Origin: Tomocerus qinae
Taxonomy: Eukaryota; Arthropoda; Collembola; Entomobryomorpha; Tomoceridae
Assembly: GCA_020055645.1 (NCBI GenBank)
Contig: CM034546.1
Span: forward strand, 6,014,001 to 6,078,000
DNA: 64,000 nt
Direction: 5' to 3'
Shown here: one piece after another, positions 33,888-45,799 of the stretch
Layout of the letters: the number at the start of each line of letters is the position of its first letter
Numbering within the stretch: the stretch's first letter is position 1
The notes under the pieces: model-generated
The model's database searches: none
What the model was told of the DNA's origin: nothing
The model's input: the letters and a program-made list of their open reading frames with translations, nothing else
Translations under genes and position numbers: made by a program

Positions 33888-36800
33888 TTATTGCAACTTC
33901 TGTTTTCCACAGGATAATGATAATATCTCCAATGAATCCTGAATAAATTCTGCAAAACTCTCCGGCTTAAACTGCGACAGTCCTTGCCCGGTGATGGTCA
34001 ACTTAACTTCATTGTTTGTCGTCAGCCCATAAATCCACATGCCTGAATGACAAACATGCAAATAAATATTGTCAGCACCAAAACTGGAAAATTTATTGCA
34101 AGGGTATCCAAAACTGAGTTAACCTTTAAGCATTTTAAGCGTGTGCCAGAGTTCTGCATGGACTTTTGAATTTATCGGTAGACTATATTCTTTCTAATAG
34201 ATAATGGCTGCCAATTAACCCGTCTTTATTTTAATGTAATTTGTCAGTGAAAAGTAGACGTCATTATTTTTAAAATGTTGTCATTATCTTTAAAGGAAAT
34301 TGTCTTTAAAAATTAAAGCAAAATGGCAGTAAATAAATGGAATTTGGTAGTAAAATAAGGTACAATAATTAAGGCTACTGACAGAAAATAATGACAGTTT
34401 CCATGACTGAATGAAACGAGACCTGAATGGGTTACCAAGTTATGGGACATGACCTCGACTATCAAATTTGCCCTAAACTTTTTTTTGGGAAACTGGAAAC
34501 TCCTCCGAGAAAACTGGTAGTAGAAAGACAACGTTGGTCTTTAAATTCGCAGAAAAACCTGGTTGAGGTCTGGTATTCAGCTCTAATTCATATTCATCTC
34601 CAATTTCGAGATATTGCGAATTTAAAATTAAAACCTTAATATCTCAAAATTGGAGATTAATATGAATTAGAGCTGAATACCAGACCTCAACCAGGTTTTT
34701 CTGCGAATTTAGAGACCAACCGTGTCTTTCTACGACCAGTTTTCTCGGAGGAGTTTCCAGTTTGCCAAAAAAGTATTTTTCTGTCTTGTCATAGAGTAAA
34801 TTTCTATGCCTCTATGCGATTTTAAATCGTAGTCATAGATACTTCCCCATAACCTTTACTTGACCAGAGCCGTCAGTTCTAATATACAAGCCAAACTGTA
34901 AGAATGGCCTCCCACCTACAATACGTAAGTAGTGACTCTGAAACTGAGAACAAGATTCCAGAAGTTACTGTACATAAACGTAAGAAAAAGACTGCAAACT
35001 GGACTTACATTAAACAATTTACAGATAAGCATGAGGCAAAAGAGGAAGTAGATAAAGAATGGGTTTAACATTTTGTGAATAATACTAAAAGTGGTAATGT
35101 AGTATATTATTAGTGCAAAGCTGGAAAAAAGGAATGTCCTGCAGCCATGAAACTCAATATAGTAAGTGATACAGTTGTTCATTTGTGGAAGAAAGCTAAG
35201 ATAAAAAAATACATAATAAATACAAACCGGAAAGTTGGAAGGCCAACTGGAGCAACAAAAGCCTTGTTAAAGTAGCATATACCGACAAATTAGATTTGAC
35301 GAAAACTGATAAGTTTGATTGTTTTACTGAAACTTACATTAATCATTTACTGACGGAATATTATTCTTAAAGACATGTTCTATTGTTTCAAAGACAAAGT
35401 TATTAAAGAAAATTTACATTATTTTAATGACAAATTCCATTAAATTAATCCCAATTTTTTAATACCCCATAGATAATCATACCTGGTCGGTTCATCAAAC
35501 CGAAAGCCGAAACTTGTTTGATCTTAGATTCAAAAAGTGTACTGTAATTTTCAGATCCGAGCATGTGAGTAAAGGCTATTTGTGTAGTTTTAGTAATTTT
35601 GGTCATTTCCATTAGAGTAGTGTGAACCTTCACAGGCAGCGAATTCATCATGTCTGCACTCCATTTTGTAATTCGATTGAAATAATTACGATGAATTGCT
35701 TCATACATTTCTTCGACTTCCATAAGATTTTCATAACCGTTTGTTGTCTCGGAATTTGGTTGGAATCGAAATAATGCTGCAGTTCTACATAAAAAATAGC
35801 ACATAAAAATTATAAAATGATTTACACTATATCCAAACGTCAATGATAATATATACTAAAAGGGGGTTAATCACCTTGTGAATCAGGTATTTAAAGGCTA
35901 TGAAAAGGGATAGGACTCAAATGTCAATTTTGATATCTTACGTATGGTTGACTAGTTTTGTTTTTGGATGATTTGGCCAAGGCAAACTGAAAGGGACGAG
36001 AAAATATCTGCCTGACTTATTGTTGGTTGACATAAGGCACTTGATGAAAGCCATTTTAAATAGACAGACCATCACAGACGTAAAATGAACATTGGCAGTC
36101 CGTCTAATGTCCTTTAAAGGCTGTAGTGGCAAGGCAACTGTTGTGTAGAAATGGTCGTTAGATGTTCCGTCTATCAATCGCCCATTTCCAAAGCCACGTA
36201 ATTCTTTTGAGTACTCATAAAGTCGATATGGAAATTCCAAGAATATTTTTACCTTCCAAAAAGTAAAACGAAATATATTTATCGTAAACCATTAACTTAG
36301 AAATAGAAATAATTTTAGCATAAATAGTAATAGCAGTAAAAATGAATTCTGACAATAATTCAGACAAAATTTGTATAAATGTTTTTCTAATTAAGAAAAC
36401 TAGAACATTCCCAAATTTTATTTAATAATCAGGAATTAATAAGCTTACTGTCTGAATTCGTTTATTCCCGTTAACATGTACTTTATCTCCCAGCGTGTCT
36501 TTCAAATCTTTCACTTGGTATTTATACGACGATTTTGTGAGTAGGTCCATTATGTGTAAAATGGAATAGCCGTCTCCCAGTACATGATGAAATTTGAAAA
36601 CTAAAGTCACTTCATCAAAACCTTCCACGGTCAAAAATAAAATTTCCCAGGCAGGACAATCAGTTTTAAATGGCTTTGCAATCCAATTTGTAATTGTTTC
36701 GTTTCGTTTGGAGTAGTTAGGTATCGTTAATGAATGAATGTGATTGTCGTAAAATACATTTTCGTGTGTCTTCAAAAATAATTGCCCCCAAAATTCAATT

Positions 36801-37132
36801 GGACTTTGGAAAAATCGTATATGAGGATCTTTGAGATTTTTTGAGTCTTTGACGTTGACCACTTTTTTCAAAAAATTTCTAAAGAAATCTCGTGAATTGA
36901 CTGCTCCATTTAATACAAATATACAGCCGTGAGTTGGATCCTTTCCCATTATACAATAAACACTTTTATCTATTGAATGACACCTCACAAAAGTCGGATG
37001 AATTATCTTACAATAAATTGACGGAACGAATTTACATATAAAAAATACAACTGCTAAAAATATGAAAATGGGAAAATTAATAATTGCTACAGTCCATGCT
37101 ATCAAACATTTAAATGCCAATAGTATTTCCAT
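33888..37132 (-). CDS. WS/DGAT-family O-acyltransferase, copy 1
   Basis: Four exons, 36449-37132, 35942-36252, 35483-35784 and 33888-34042, with consistent phases give 483 residues. The ATG at 37132 begins a hydrophobic N-terminus of about 36 residues (a membrane anchor). The acyltransferase signature HHxxxDG is intact at residues 182-188 (HHVLGDG). The C-terminal part contains the NRPG ... MWIYGL ... KLTITGQG region of the WSD C-terminal domain. Family members transfer acyl groups from acyl-CoA to fatty alcohols or diacylglycerol, making wax esters or triacylglycerol at the endoplasmic reticulum. Substrate cannot be inferred; cuticular wax is a reasonable guess in an arthropod. The last intron is 1440 bp against 161 bp in copy 2 and is filled with transposon debris. 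Confidence 0.85.
34478..34773. repeat. Fold-back element in an intron of acyltransferase copy 1
   Basis: Two arms of about 140 bp are near-perfect reverse complements around a centre at about 34625. They share, for example, CTCCGAGAAAACTGG, TTCGCAGAAAAACCTGG and GGTCTGGTATTCAGCTC. It has no coding capacity. It is absent from the equivalent intron of copy 2. Confidence 0.85.
34904..35276 (+). pseudogene. Relic of a transposon-type FLYWCH/WRKY-like zinc-finger ORF
   Basis: An ATG-initiated frame, antisense to the acyltransferase gene, reads an acidic and basic N-terminus. It then has the pattern KSGNVVYY-stop-CKAGKKECPAAMKL ... VVHLW. This is the C-x(n)-CPA-x-(K/R)-(L/V) core seen in FLYWCH-type fingers of MULE-like transposons and related host genes. 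Two in-frame stops (TAA near 35067, TAG near 35112) break it. Lying in an intron beside the fold-back element, it is part of a transposon insertion of about 1.3 kb. Confidence 0.55.
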
Positions 37133-39270
37133 TTTTGCTGAAATGAAATGAACATAGGGAATTATTCTTTAAATCGATATACTATTCGGCTTTGTGTCGG
37201 AGTTGAAACTAAGGAAAGAATTTCTTGAACATAATACATACAGCTTTTAAAGACGGTAGTTTTTGTTACCTTTTATCCCTTTTAGGTTTGTGAAGGAGCC
37301 ACAATTCTCACATTAAAGGTTTATCGCAAGGTAAAATCCAACATTGGGAATCAAGTGAAAACAGTGTGTAAAACATTACTTATCATTAATTAAAATAGGC
37401 AGCTATGAGGAAGAACTCCATTATACAGTGCTTACTATTTACAACAATATTTATGGCAAAACATTTCATGAACATTAGTTATTATTCATGTGAATGTTTT
37501 AAAATTGCCGTTATGTGCTTTAGCTTTAAGAATATAGTAATAGTAATTGTACACGAGGTCATTAAATTTTTAAAGTCATATTATGTAGAATTTGTATAGA
37601 GGCTATCTAATATACACTACGAGTGTTGTGGGTCGAGTTATTTTGGAAAAAAATTAATTTGGTTTAAAACCTTAAAGGTCTAATGATTTTTTTTCAAAAC
37701 TGGCGATAATGTGCATTAAAGTTCCATTTGTTTAACTTAAAAAGGATCAATTTTAATGATCTACTTATACAATCAATCTGCTTTACAAGAACAAGCTCCA
37801 CATGAAAATCAAACTAAAATGGTGAAATATAATAACGCATAGTTTTTCAGTAGTAGATAATTTTAAGCATATATTCACACAGTACTCAAAAATTGTGTCC
37901 GTTGAAAAATAGCTTTAAATGTCATACTGTTTGTTATAAAACATGTTATAAACTAAATCTTTTATGCTTATGACGTCCATTTTTATTGACGTGGCTAATT
38001 TTAGTAGAACAGCTTTTATTAATGTTATTATTAAAGGCACTATTCCAGCAAGTGACATTAATTTTTATAAATTTTCAATTGCTTTAATAAAATAATGCTG
38101 GTGTTCTGAGCTGATAGTAATGTACATATTATGCAATTATCAATGAAAACTTTAAGTTTGAAAATAAAATGTAAATGCTAACTCAAAGTTTTAAAGCTAT
38201 TCACATGCATGTAATAAGCAATTGTATCATTGTATGTCGATATAATTGCTTAATGCAATTTGTAAACTCTAGGAGAAACAATTTTCCAAGAATAACACGA
38301 GATGCTTATTGTTGCTTTAGTTTATGCAATACTTAATGCAATTGGTGGTTATCATTGGCTTCCGAAACTAGCGTGACAGAAATTTGTTTAAGGTGCTATG
38401 CTGGTGGAAAAAATATCCTCTCTAAAGTTTTCCATAAATCAACACAAGATAATGTTATTTTTAAATGTTTACTCTTTTGAATCAAAGCAGGCCTAACGTA
38501 TAAATACAACTTTTTCGCCGTTTTGAACGCGAGTATTCTGTTTACAATAACTTTTGCTCTTAAGTGACATGTAGTTGCTTTTCCCTTTCACTCGAATCTT
38601 TTTGGATGACATAACCGAGTTAGTAGTTATCTTACTGAAGCCATGCATGCAGCCACTACTGGCGAATAAAATGATTCAACTGGATAATTATAAAACGTTT
38701 TATCAACTGGAAGATTTCAGTTGTTACTCTGTTGATAAATATCTATCTATAGTATGTGTAATATTCTGTTTTTTTGAACCATAATAGTTAATTTTGTCAT
38801 CAATATGTGGGAGAGTTATTTCCTTAGATTTAAACTGGAAAAACCTAACATTTTCTGCAAAAAACGTTCTTTCGGTAAAATTTTTCAAACAAAGCCCGTT
38901 TGGCTGTTAGAAAAATTAAAACTAAATTTTTGATAGAATTTCTTTTTCACCAGCGAAGTGGGGTTAGCTAACTACCAGTAATAGTTATTGCGGACTTAAT
39001 TAACTTATTTCTCCAATTACCAATTATGTTAACAATGCATTATAACATTTCGTGAAACTTTCGTAGAACAGTCCAAATTACATTTGATGGTAGTCAGTGG
39101 CGGCCTTAAGTTTTCCTGTCTCTTACGCCCTCACCTACATATCAATTTCTTACATTGAAGATTTCACAACTGTAATTTTAAAACATATTTAAGACATAAC
39201 ACCATATTATGTAACTATTTGGTTACATTGCCATACAATCAATTGACTGTCGGTAAGCTAACGTAACATT
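37133..39270. other. Intergenic, about 2.1 kb
   Basis: 5' flank of acyltransferase copy 1 and unassigned AT-rich DNA. Hydrophobic short frames at 37405-37599 and 38575-38784 have no supporting features. Confidence 0.4.
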
Positions 39271-40041
39271 ATAAAGAAGATATGCAATAAAAAACTGAGA
39301 CGCCCATTTTGTAGCTCTTAAAATTTCCCCTAGACAACATGTATGTATATGTTCCTATACCTAAATTGAGACCCAGAGGCTGCAGGAATTTTTAAAGAAA
39401 ATGTAATTGATAGCAGGAGTAGGTTTTCTTTCGATTTAAAGAAGTTGTCCGGGGTTTTTTACTCTTTTAAGCATATCCCCAGAGAGAGGGAAAGTTCGAG
39501 CAATTTTTGAAGAAATTGAGTGTGTTATATTTTTTTTTGGTTTTTAAAACAAATTTGAAAACTACCAAAAGCCGACGACCTTTGGCCTCTTAACTAAGCC
39601 GATTGCTGTGATGCGACATACCCATTACCATTACATATTAACCTATAAATTTAATGCAGGTCGCTATATATTGCTATCTAGATTAGCGATTACCCTTTTG
39701 GAATTATAATTGGGATATCGATAGGACTGTTAGGGCATAAAATTATGAAATCATTAAGTATAGACTGCGCTCAGCCACCACGCGCGCAGACACAAATAAG
39801 CAATTTTAACTGAATCTCTGGAGATATGTTTAAAAGTGTCAAAAATCCCGGTCAACCCCTTTAAATCGATTTAAGAAAAAAAATCCTAATCCGACCATGT
39901 ATTATATTTTTTAATCCTAGAGCCTCAGGGTCTCATTTTAGGTTAGGAATAGTAATATATACATGTTGTTTGGTTGAAATTTTAAGGGCTACAAGACCTA
40001 TACCCCAGTTTCTTATTGCATGTCCTCCTTTAAGACTTTAT
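39271..40041. repeat. Large fold-back element, diverged
   Basis: About 230 bp at the left (ATGCAATAAAAAACTGAGA ... AACATGTATGTATATGTTCC ... GAGACCCAGAGGCTGCAGGA) are repeated in reverse complement at the right end (to about 40041), by eye about three-quarters identical, around a unique centre. It is likely an old palindromic transposon. Confidence 0.65.
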
Positions 40042-40258
40042 TTTAACTTGATGCCAAAATTCGATGAAAAAGATATTAATATAGGTACCAAAGTGATTTG
40101 AATGTTTCCAGGGCTCCGCCCTCAGGCGTAGCCATGGGACCAATCAAGGCATCTTGATAGGTACCAAATTTAAATTTGCCTCCATCCACCACCCAATAAA
40201 CATCAGCATTTTATTAGCACGATTAGCGCAAAAAGTTTAATTTTGAACTCATAGTTTG

Positions 40259-40415
40259 CAGGGCATGATAAACCCATGGGTTTTTGCTTTTCGTTAAGGA
40301 AAACCCAACCCTAAAACTCCGGTTTTTGGGTTTTTGAGCAAAAACCCTGGTTTTTTGCTGTTTGCTACCCAAAAGCCCACCCAAAAACCCGGGTTTTTGA
40401 GTTTTTCATGCCCTG
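40259..40415. mobile_element. hAT-type MITE, family C
   Basis: 157 bp with ends CAGGGCATGA and TCATGCCCTG and a perfect 8-bp duplication ATAGTTTG at 40251-40258 and 40416-40423. The interior alternates GGGTTTTT and AAAAACCC words. A right-end fragment of the same family occurs at about 60150-60194. Confidence 0.9.
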
Positions 40416-40423
40416 ATAGTTTG

Positions 40424-42046
40424 GATCAAATTTTTAATTTTGGGCACGACGCTGATGATCATATAGCAAAAATGCTGAAATTAATGCAAATAAAGCTAAT
40501 TTCCATTTTAGCATCCTACGGTTCTCCTTATTTAGTTGCATGATCTACTTTCGTCGTTGCATTATTCCCAATGTTGTTGAGTTTTCTTCTTTGTCGTTGC
40601 ATTATATACATCGAATTTTGCATAATCTTCATAGGTAAATTTGGGTTTTCGTTTTAGGCGTTTTTGCCGAATACCGAATAGAGCGGTTCTCCATGTTTGG
40701 AGAAGGAGAACCAAAAGAAAAGAAATTATGTGCATGGAGAAATCACTCTATTGATCTCCATGCATGGAGTCCTCATCTTTTAACGTTGTTTTTTTCACCT
40801 ATCTATTCTAGGGTTAAAAAAATTAGGAAAACTAAATTTATTTCAATTTAGGAATATCCACTGCGCTTAGGGCATCAAATATTCTAATGCCGGCTCTGTG
40901 TTTTTGCTAGATGATAGACGAAGAATGACCATAGACTTGCATTTATATTTCCCAAGTTCAATTCAGAAGGAATATGCAATGGTTCTATAATATTATCACA
41001 TCGCATTACAAATTTGTGGGTGCAACTGTATCATATTAAAGAATTACATTTGTTATTATCTCGGTTGCGGTTCCCTTACTCCATGCAATATCCGGTTTTT
41101 TAGTGTAATACCCGTAAAATATTATCCTACCTTTCTAAAAATTTAACCTTTTGGTCATTTTGTTCAACATTTCAACAGTTCAACATGAGGGGAAAATAGT
41201 AGAACCAGTCTTCATCATTACGGAAGTGAGAAGGATTTCAATTTCTCGATACGGGAGTAGGAGAGGGAAATAATATCCAATTTGAAAAATATTTCTGTAA
41301 GTATTTCGTCATTTAACATCTTTATTTTACGTTTAAAAAGAACTCCATTTAAAATTACCGATTCTTGTAGCAAATATCACGAAAAGGAATTGTCTATTTT
41401 ATAGTTATAATACTAATTTTCAGCCATTTCAGCCAAAGTAACAGTGTAATCACTTCTAATTTTTACGAATATATACTTTTAACAGCTTTTGTAATGATCG
41501 ATATTTTTGTGTAGATAATAGTACATATCTAAATTCTAACCTTGAATAAAGACCCAAATCAACTAAACCTGTTATTTACATACAACACACGGAATAATTG
41601 TCGTATTTGGTTGACTAAACCAATGTAAGCTGTAAGACTTGTCAGTTGCATGGAAAATAATTTAACGAACACATAGCGACAAGTTTTTGTCAGACAAGAC
41701 AGGAATGTATAAGAATTTCGTAGTTTAACGAGACCGAAGCGAAACAGACTTTTTCGATGTGGACTTAATTAACTTCAATTAAAATAAATGTCCAATTATG
41801 TGTACGGAAAAAGTGGATAGGAAAAGATTCGTGATAAGATACTTTAATTAATGTTGCTGAAAATAATTATTCTGAAGTATTAATTTTGATTTAATGTAAA
41901 AGCTTTGGCTAGCACTGTTATATAATTACACATACTACTCTCAACTACCATTATTAGTATATTACTACTATACTACTTACTATCAAATGAGAGTGTAACT
42001 TTATGAAATTATTCGGTTAACAGAAAGGTATTTAATAACATCAGAA
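40424..42046. other. 5' flank of ionotropic receptor copy B, with duplicated blocks
   Basis: The block 41330-41510 matches 63040-63185 (AAAAAGAACTCCATTTAAAA onward), and 41540-41740 matches 54960-55145. They appear to be scattered pieces of an older duplicated unit around the receptor genes. No ORF was recognised. Confidence 0.5.
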
Positions 42047-44080
42047 ATGAAATATTTAGTTGTTTTGGTTTTTCAAATTCTAAATCATTTAATTTATTTA
42101 CAAAGGGCTTACTCCAGTGGCGAATATTTTTCAAAAGTTGCAAGTTTAGCAGAAATAGCATGTAAACGAAATAAAATTATTGAAATTGTGTATAGGCCTC
42201 CATCAGGTAACATCATTAAAGAAAATCACCAAGAACTGAACGAAATATTGGGCAAAATAAGTCCATCAATGAAATGCACTATTCGAATTTCCTCAGAAAA
42301 CTTAATTGCCGAAGAACATTACAGTAATAACAAAAGTGGCAGAAATTCTTTAATCAGAAAAAACGGGAATGATTTTTTCCCTTATATATCCAAGTTTGGT
42401 AAGAATGATAAATGGATATTGGCAAATTATTTAAGAATTAGTTATGTCGAGTTTAACTATTTAAACTATATGAAGCAGCAGAATATTGAAACATCGGTTT
42501 TTGTTTTTACCTATTCATCTAAATCAAAGTTGAAGAAAGTTATCCCAGTCTTTCGGAGCTATTTTCTTCATGGATATTTGATATTACAGAACAAAATCTT
42601 CAAACTTTGCGTTTGTTGCGTTCCCTATATTGGAGGATCGCTTTGGAAACCATTAGAACAAAAAGAATTCGATGAAAATCTAGATCGCATCAATTTCAAT
42701 AATGCACCAATTAGAATACATTATGGTAAGACATTTAATCGAGCTGTACTTCCTAGTTTTATGCTTAAATATTTACAGTCACCAGCAAAAGAATTGTCAA
42801 AAAATTATTTGTTTAATGTAATTAACTTTGTGTACAAATACTTGACTGAAAATATGAATTCAAGTGCATTATACATCTACGATGTAAATAAAGCAGATTT
42901 AATAATGACAGAGGAATTTCTATTACATAACGCAATGGAAATTGCAGATGGCTATTCAATTATGTTGACTGGGTCTGTAGATATTGCATTTATATCCAGT
43001 ACACAAAATCAACCCAGTTGGCAAGATTTGGTGGACCCAATTGGAATTTTAGTTCTGGGCCTGACTCTTTCAACGATTTTAATTGTAGTCTTGTCAATGT
43101 GGCTTCTCTCAAAATTGGACAACAAAGAAACTAAACGGAAAATACCGCCATTGAAATTTCTCTGGCGTGTTCTCCGTCCGTTAATTTGTCAATCGACAGA
43201 AGACTCCCAGGATGTTTCTGGAGCAAGAACCTGGTTTCGAATTATCCTTACAACTTGGTTGTTGTTTTGCATTCTGATTTCTGAAAGCTACAAAGGAATC
43301 TTGACAGGAATTATTATTGATCCTTCTCCAAAACGAAAATTTTTAACGTATTCTGACCTGGTAGATCCAGATATCAAAGTTTTTACTGGAATTAGTCATG
43401 CGGAGTTTGAACAAACATCTTACGTTGAAATATTTTCTGCACTTTCTTTGAATACCGCGACAGAGAATCCCAATCGTGAAATTTACAAAAAGATATCCAA
43501 CAAAATATTGGAAGGCGAGGCGAGAAAACTTTTATGGGATATTTACTCTGATATCATGTACGACGGAAAAGTATATGTACAGCAAAAAATGAATATCAAG
43601 ATAATGCAAGGACTTATTGAGCAGCTCCACTCTCCAAAAAGTTTTCTTGTTTCATCTGATATTGTGTCCACCTTACCAACAATCTTATTTAAGAAAGGTG
43701 CCTTTGGCTCAAGAATGGAGTTTGTATTCAAACAGCTGTACACATCAGGAATCCTGCAATGGTTGGACATCTACAGACAGCATATTCTATCAATTGTTAT
43801 TAAAACACGAATTTATGATGAAAAATCAGTTCCCCAAAAATTGGTTAAAAAGGTGTTTCGATCCTACAAAAGAATATCTTCTCAAGAACCTACTACACTC
43901 CGTACAGAAAACTTTTGGCCACCGTTCATTCTTTTCTCAATGGGATTGGGCATAGGTTTGGTAATATTTATAGTCGAGTTATATGTGTATACTTTAAGCG
44001 GAAGAAAAATTGAGTCGAGAAAGCTCCAAATTAACGAAAGAATAATTTTATTAGTCAATTATATCAGTAAAATAGTATAA
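42047..44080 (+). CDS. Ionotropic-receptor-like chemoreceptor, intact copy B
   Basis: One uninterrupted exon of 677 codons from the ATG at 42047. A signal peptide is followed by about 340 residues of ligand-binding region. TM1 is around PIGILVLGLTLSTILIVVLSMW. Next comes a short cytoplasmic segment, then TM2 with SYKGILTGIIIDPSP, where the SYxxxL motif of ionotropic glutamate receptors is recognisable. The S2 lobe follows, then TM3 near residue 630 (FWPPFILFSMGLGIGLVIFI) and a basic tail. Variant ionotropic receptors are ligand-gated cation channels of chemosensory neurons. This lineage is strongly diverged and I cannot assign a ligand or an insect orthologue. Copy A at 29481 is similar throughout but frameshifted. 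The single-exon structure fits divergent, lineage-expanded receptors. Confidence 0.85.
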   Translation: MKYLVVLVFQILNHLIYLQRAYSSGEYFSKVASLAEIACKRNKIIEIVYRPPSGNIIKENHQELNEILGKISPSMKCTIRISSENLIAEEHYSNNKSGRNSLIRKNGNDFFPYISKFGKNDKWILANYLRISYVEFNYLNYMKQQNIETSVFVFTYSSKSKLKKVIPVFRSYFLHGYLILQNKIFKLCVCCVPYIGGSLWKPLEQKEFDENLDRINFNNAPIRIHYGKTFNRAVLPSFMLKYLQSPAKELSKNYLFNVINFVYKYLTENMNSSALYIYDVNKADLIMTEEFLLHNAMEIADGYSIMLTGSVDIAFISSTQNQPSWQDLVDPIGILVLGLTLSTILIVVLSMWLLSKLDNKETKRKIPPLKFLWRVLRPLICQSTEDSQDVSGARTWFRIILTTWLLFCILISESYKGILTGIIIDPSPKRKFLTYSDLVDPDIKVFTGISHAEFEQTSYVEIFSALSLNTATENPNREIYKKISNKILEGEARKLLWDIYSDIMYDGKVYVQQKMNIKIMQGLIEQLHSPKSFLVSSDIVSTLPTILFKKGAFGSRMEFVFKQLYTSGILQWLDIYRQHILSIVIKTRIYDEKSVPQKLVKKVFRSYKRISSQEPTTLRTENFWPPFILFSMGLGIGLVIFIVELYVYTLSGRKIESRKLQINERIILLVNYISKIV

Positions 44081-44639
44081 TGCATTATGCATAATTTTTC
44101 ACTAGTTGTGTAATCAAGATTAATAACAATTTAGTTGTTCACAAAAATACTTCTTGTTTGCTGTGTTAAATATGTAAATTAAATTTTTATGCTTTAATTT
44201 TTGTTTTCAGACGTAAATAGTATTACTCTTATATGTCATCAACTTACATGCATTTTCAAAATAAAATATTATGGTACCCTCCGTTGTACTTATTTTATTT
44301 ATATTACATATTATTTAAGTGTAAATCGCATTTCAACATTCAATACTCACAGAAAAGACATATCCTCTGTGAACCGGGAAATCCAAATTGGGTAGTTGGC
44401 ACATAGTCGAATACTTAACATATAGGTAAGTACAGAATAACAAAACCAAAGCAATTGATTTCTCTAACTTCCTAAGTACACTAAGTTTGCTTTATATTGG
44501 GTACTTCTATACATTACTCACGTCTTATATTTAGATACGTTTAAAATAAGTGGGCCATTCGTCTTTACTCTAAACTTTCTGGCTCGGTTAATTGTATGGC
44601 CTATATATGGTACGGTTCTAAGTATTGCAATACAAACAA

Positions 44640-45278
44640 TCACCTTCACTTTCATATACAAACTTTTTAATTTGTATTTGTTTTCCATTACAAATTCTAA
44701 AAAAAGAAAATTACACCTCCCAGAAAAAGATAAAACACCGCCGGTATATTAGAATTTGTCAATGTCAAAGGTCGCACTTCGTCCTTATTAAGACAAAACT
44801 GACATAGTCTAAAATTCTTTTTCTCGGCCCTTTGAAAATATGCTTCCCATTTATGGTACATCCCACTTTGGTCTATTTTAAGTAGTCTACTTTTAAAATA
44901 TAACTTTCCTAATTTAAATTCCATGGTTTCCATACGTATTCATTTAGTTTTTTTAAGAATGACATTATCGGAACTCCCAAAATAGAGTTGCCGAGTTAGA
45001 TGGGGTATTGCTACAGGATTCCAATAAGAGTCGTTTACAAACCAGTGGAGATTATCCTCTTTGTCGATGTAGATTGAATTGTTGCATTCGGAAATGAATT
45101 TCTGTGGAGAAACGGATGGAAAGTTTGGGTTTATTATGTGTCTGTGAAAAACTGTTTCATTTAGCTTTGACAATTGTGATAATTGTTTGGAAGTATTCTT
45201 CTGAATTCCAAATGATAGAGCTTGACTAAGTTCCATCTGTACGTCCCCGTCCCATTCGGGTGTGGGCTGGAAGGACAT
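44640..45278 (-). pseudogene. Ionotropic receptor relic, C-terminal half
   Basis: The minus-strand frame from about 45278 carries an S2-lobe-like stretch. It is interrupted by an in-frame TGA at about 44937-44939 and resumes in the same frame. It then has a segment rich in Gly and Trp contexts (SGMYHKWEAYF) and a hydrophobic TM3 (IPAVFYLFLGGVIFFF) that meets a stop at 44697. Shifting one base there restores LEFVMENKYKLKSLYM, the Glu-containing end typical of TM3 in this family. So it shows at least one nonsense and one frameshift lesion. It is not a close copy of the two receptors on the plus strand. Family assignment rests on pattern only. Confidence 0.5.
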
Positions 45279-45592
45279 TCACTTGGATGTCGGTAATGGG
45301 CTGGATTGGATGGAGGTAATTTCTTGGATGTTGATGATGGGCTGGCTGGGATGGGTACAGTAGCCTGGATGGTCGTGATAGACTGGATGGAATGGGGTTG
45401 GATGTCACATCCTTTGGAGGGAATCGAATGTGTTTTAGGCAAACACAAGGCACCATACTATCTAAGAAGCTTATTTTTACGACTACAATGTTCGAAATAG
45501 TCGACCGTTAGAAATTATATGTTATTTTTCTAATTCGCCTTCAAACAAATGTTAGAATTAGCAACCTATACGTAGATGGGAGAACCCCAAAT

Positions 45593-45688
45593 TGTCAACA
45601 CCTTTTTGTCAACACATTTATTATACATGGTTAGGTTAGGTTAGGTTGCATTAGAATAGGTTATAGTGTTGACAAAAAGGTGTTGAAA
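45593..45688. repeat. Small fold-back element around TTAGG-like repeats
   Basis: TGTCAACACCTTTTTGTCAACAC at the left returns as GTGTTGACAAAAAGGTGTTGAA at the right. The loop between them contains GGTTAGGTTAGGTTAGGTT, three to four copies of the arthropod telomere unit. Confidence 0.75.
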
Positions 45689-45799
45689 ATTTGAGGGTGA
45701 ATCACGTAGATACCTATAAAGAAATATCCTTTAAGCTTCTAAGCTTTGATATCGAGTATGTTCGGTGTGCTGGAAGAGAACCAACACCTTGCCTTCCTG

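Noticed and set aside
37405..37599. Hydrophobic 64-codon ORF
   Set aside because: Hydrophobic frames arise easily in AT-rich DNA; nothing else supports it.
45161..45500. Overlapping Pro/Ser- and Trp/Gly-rich ORFs on both strands
   Set aside because: They arise from a degenerate GGATGG-type simple repeat.
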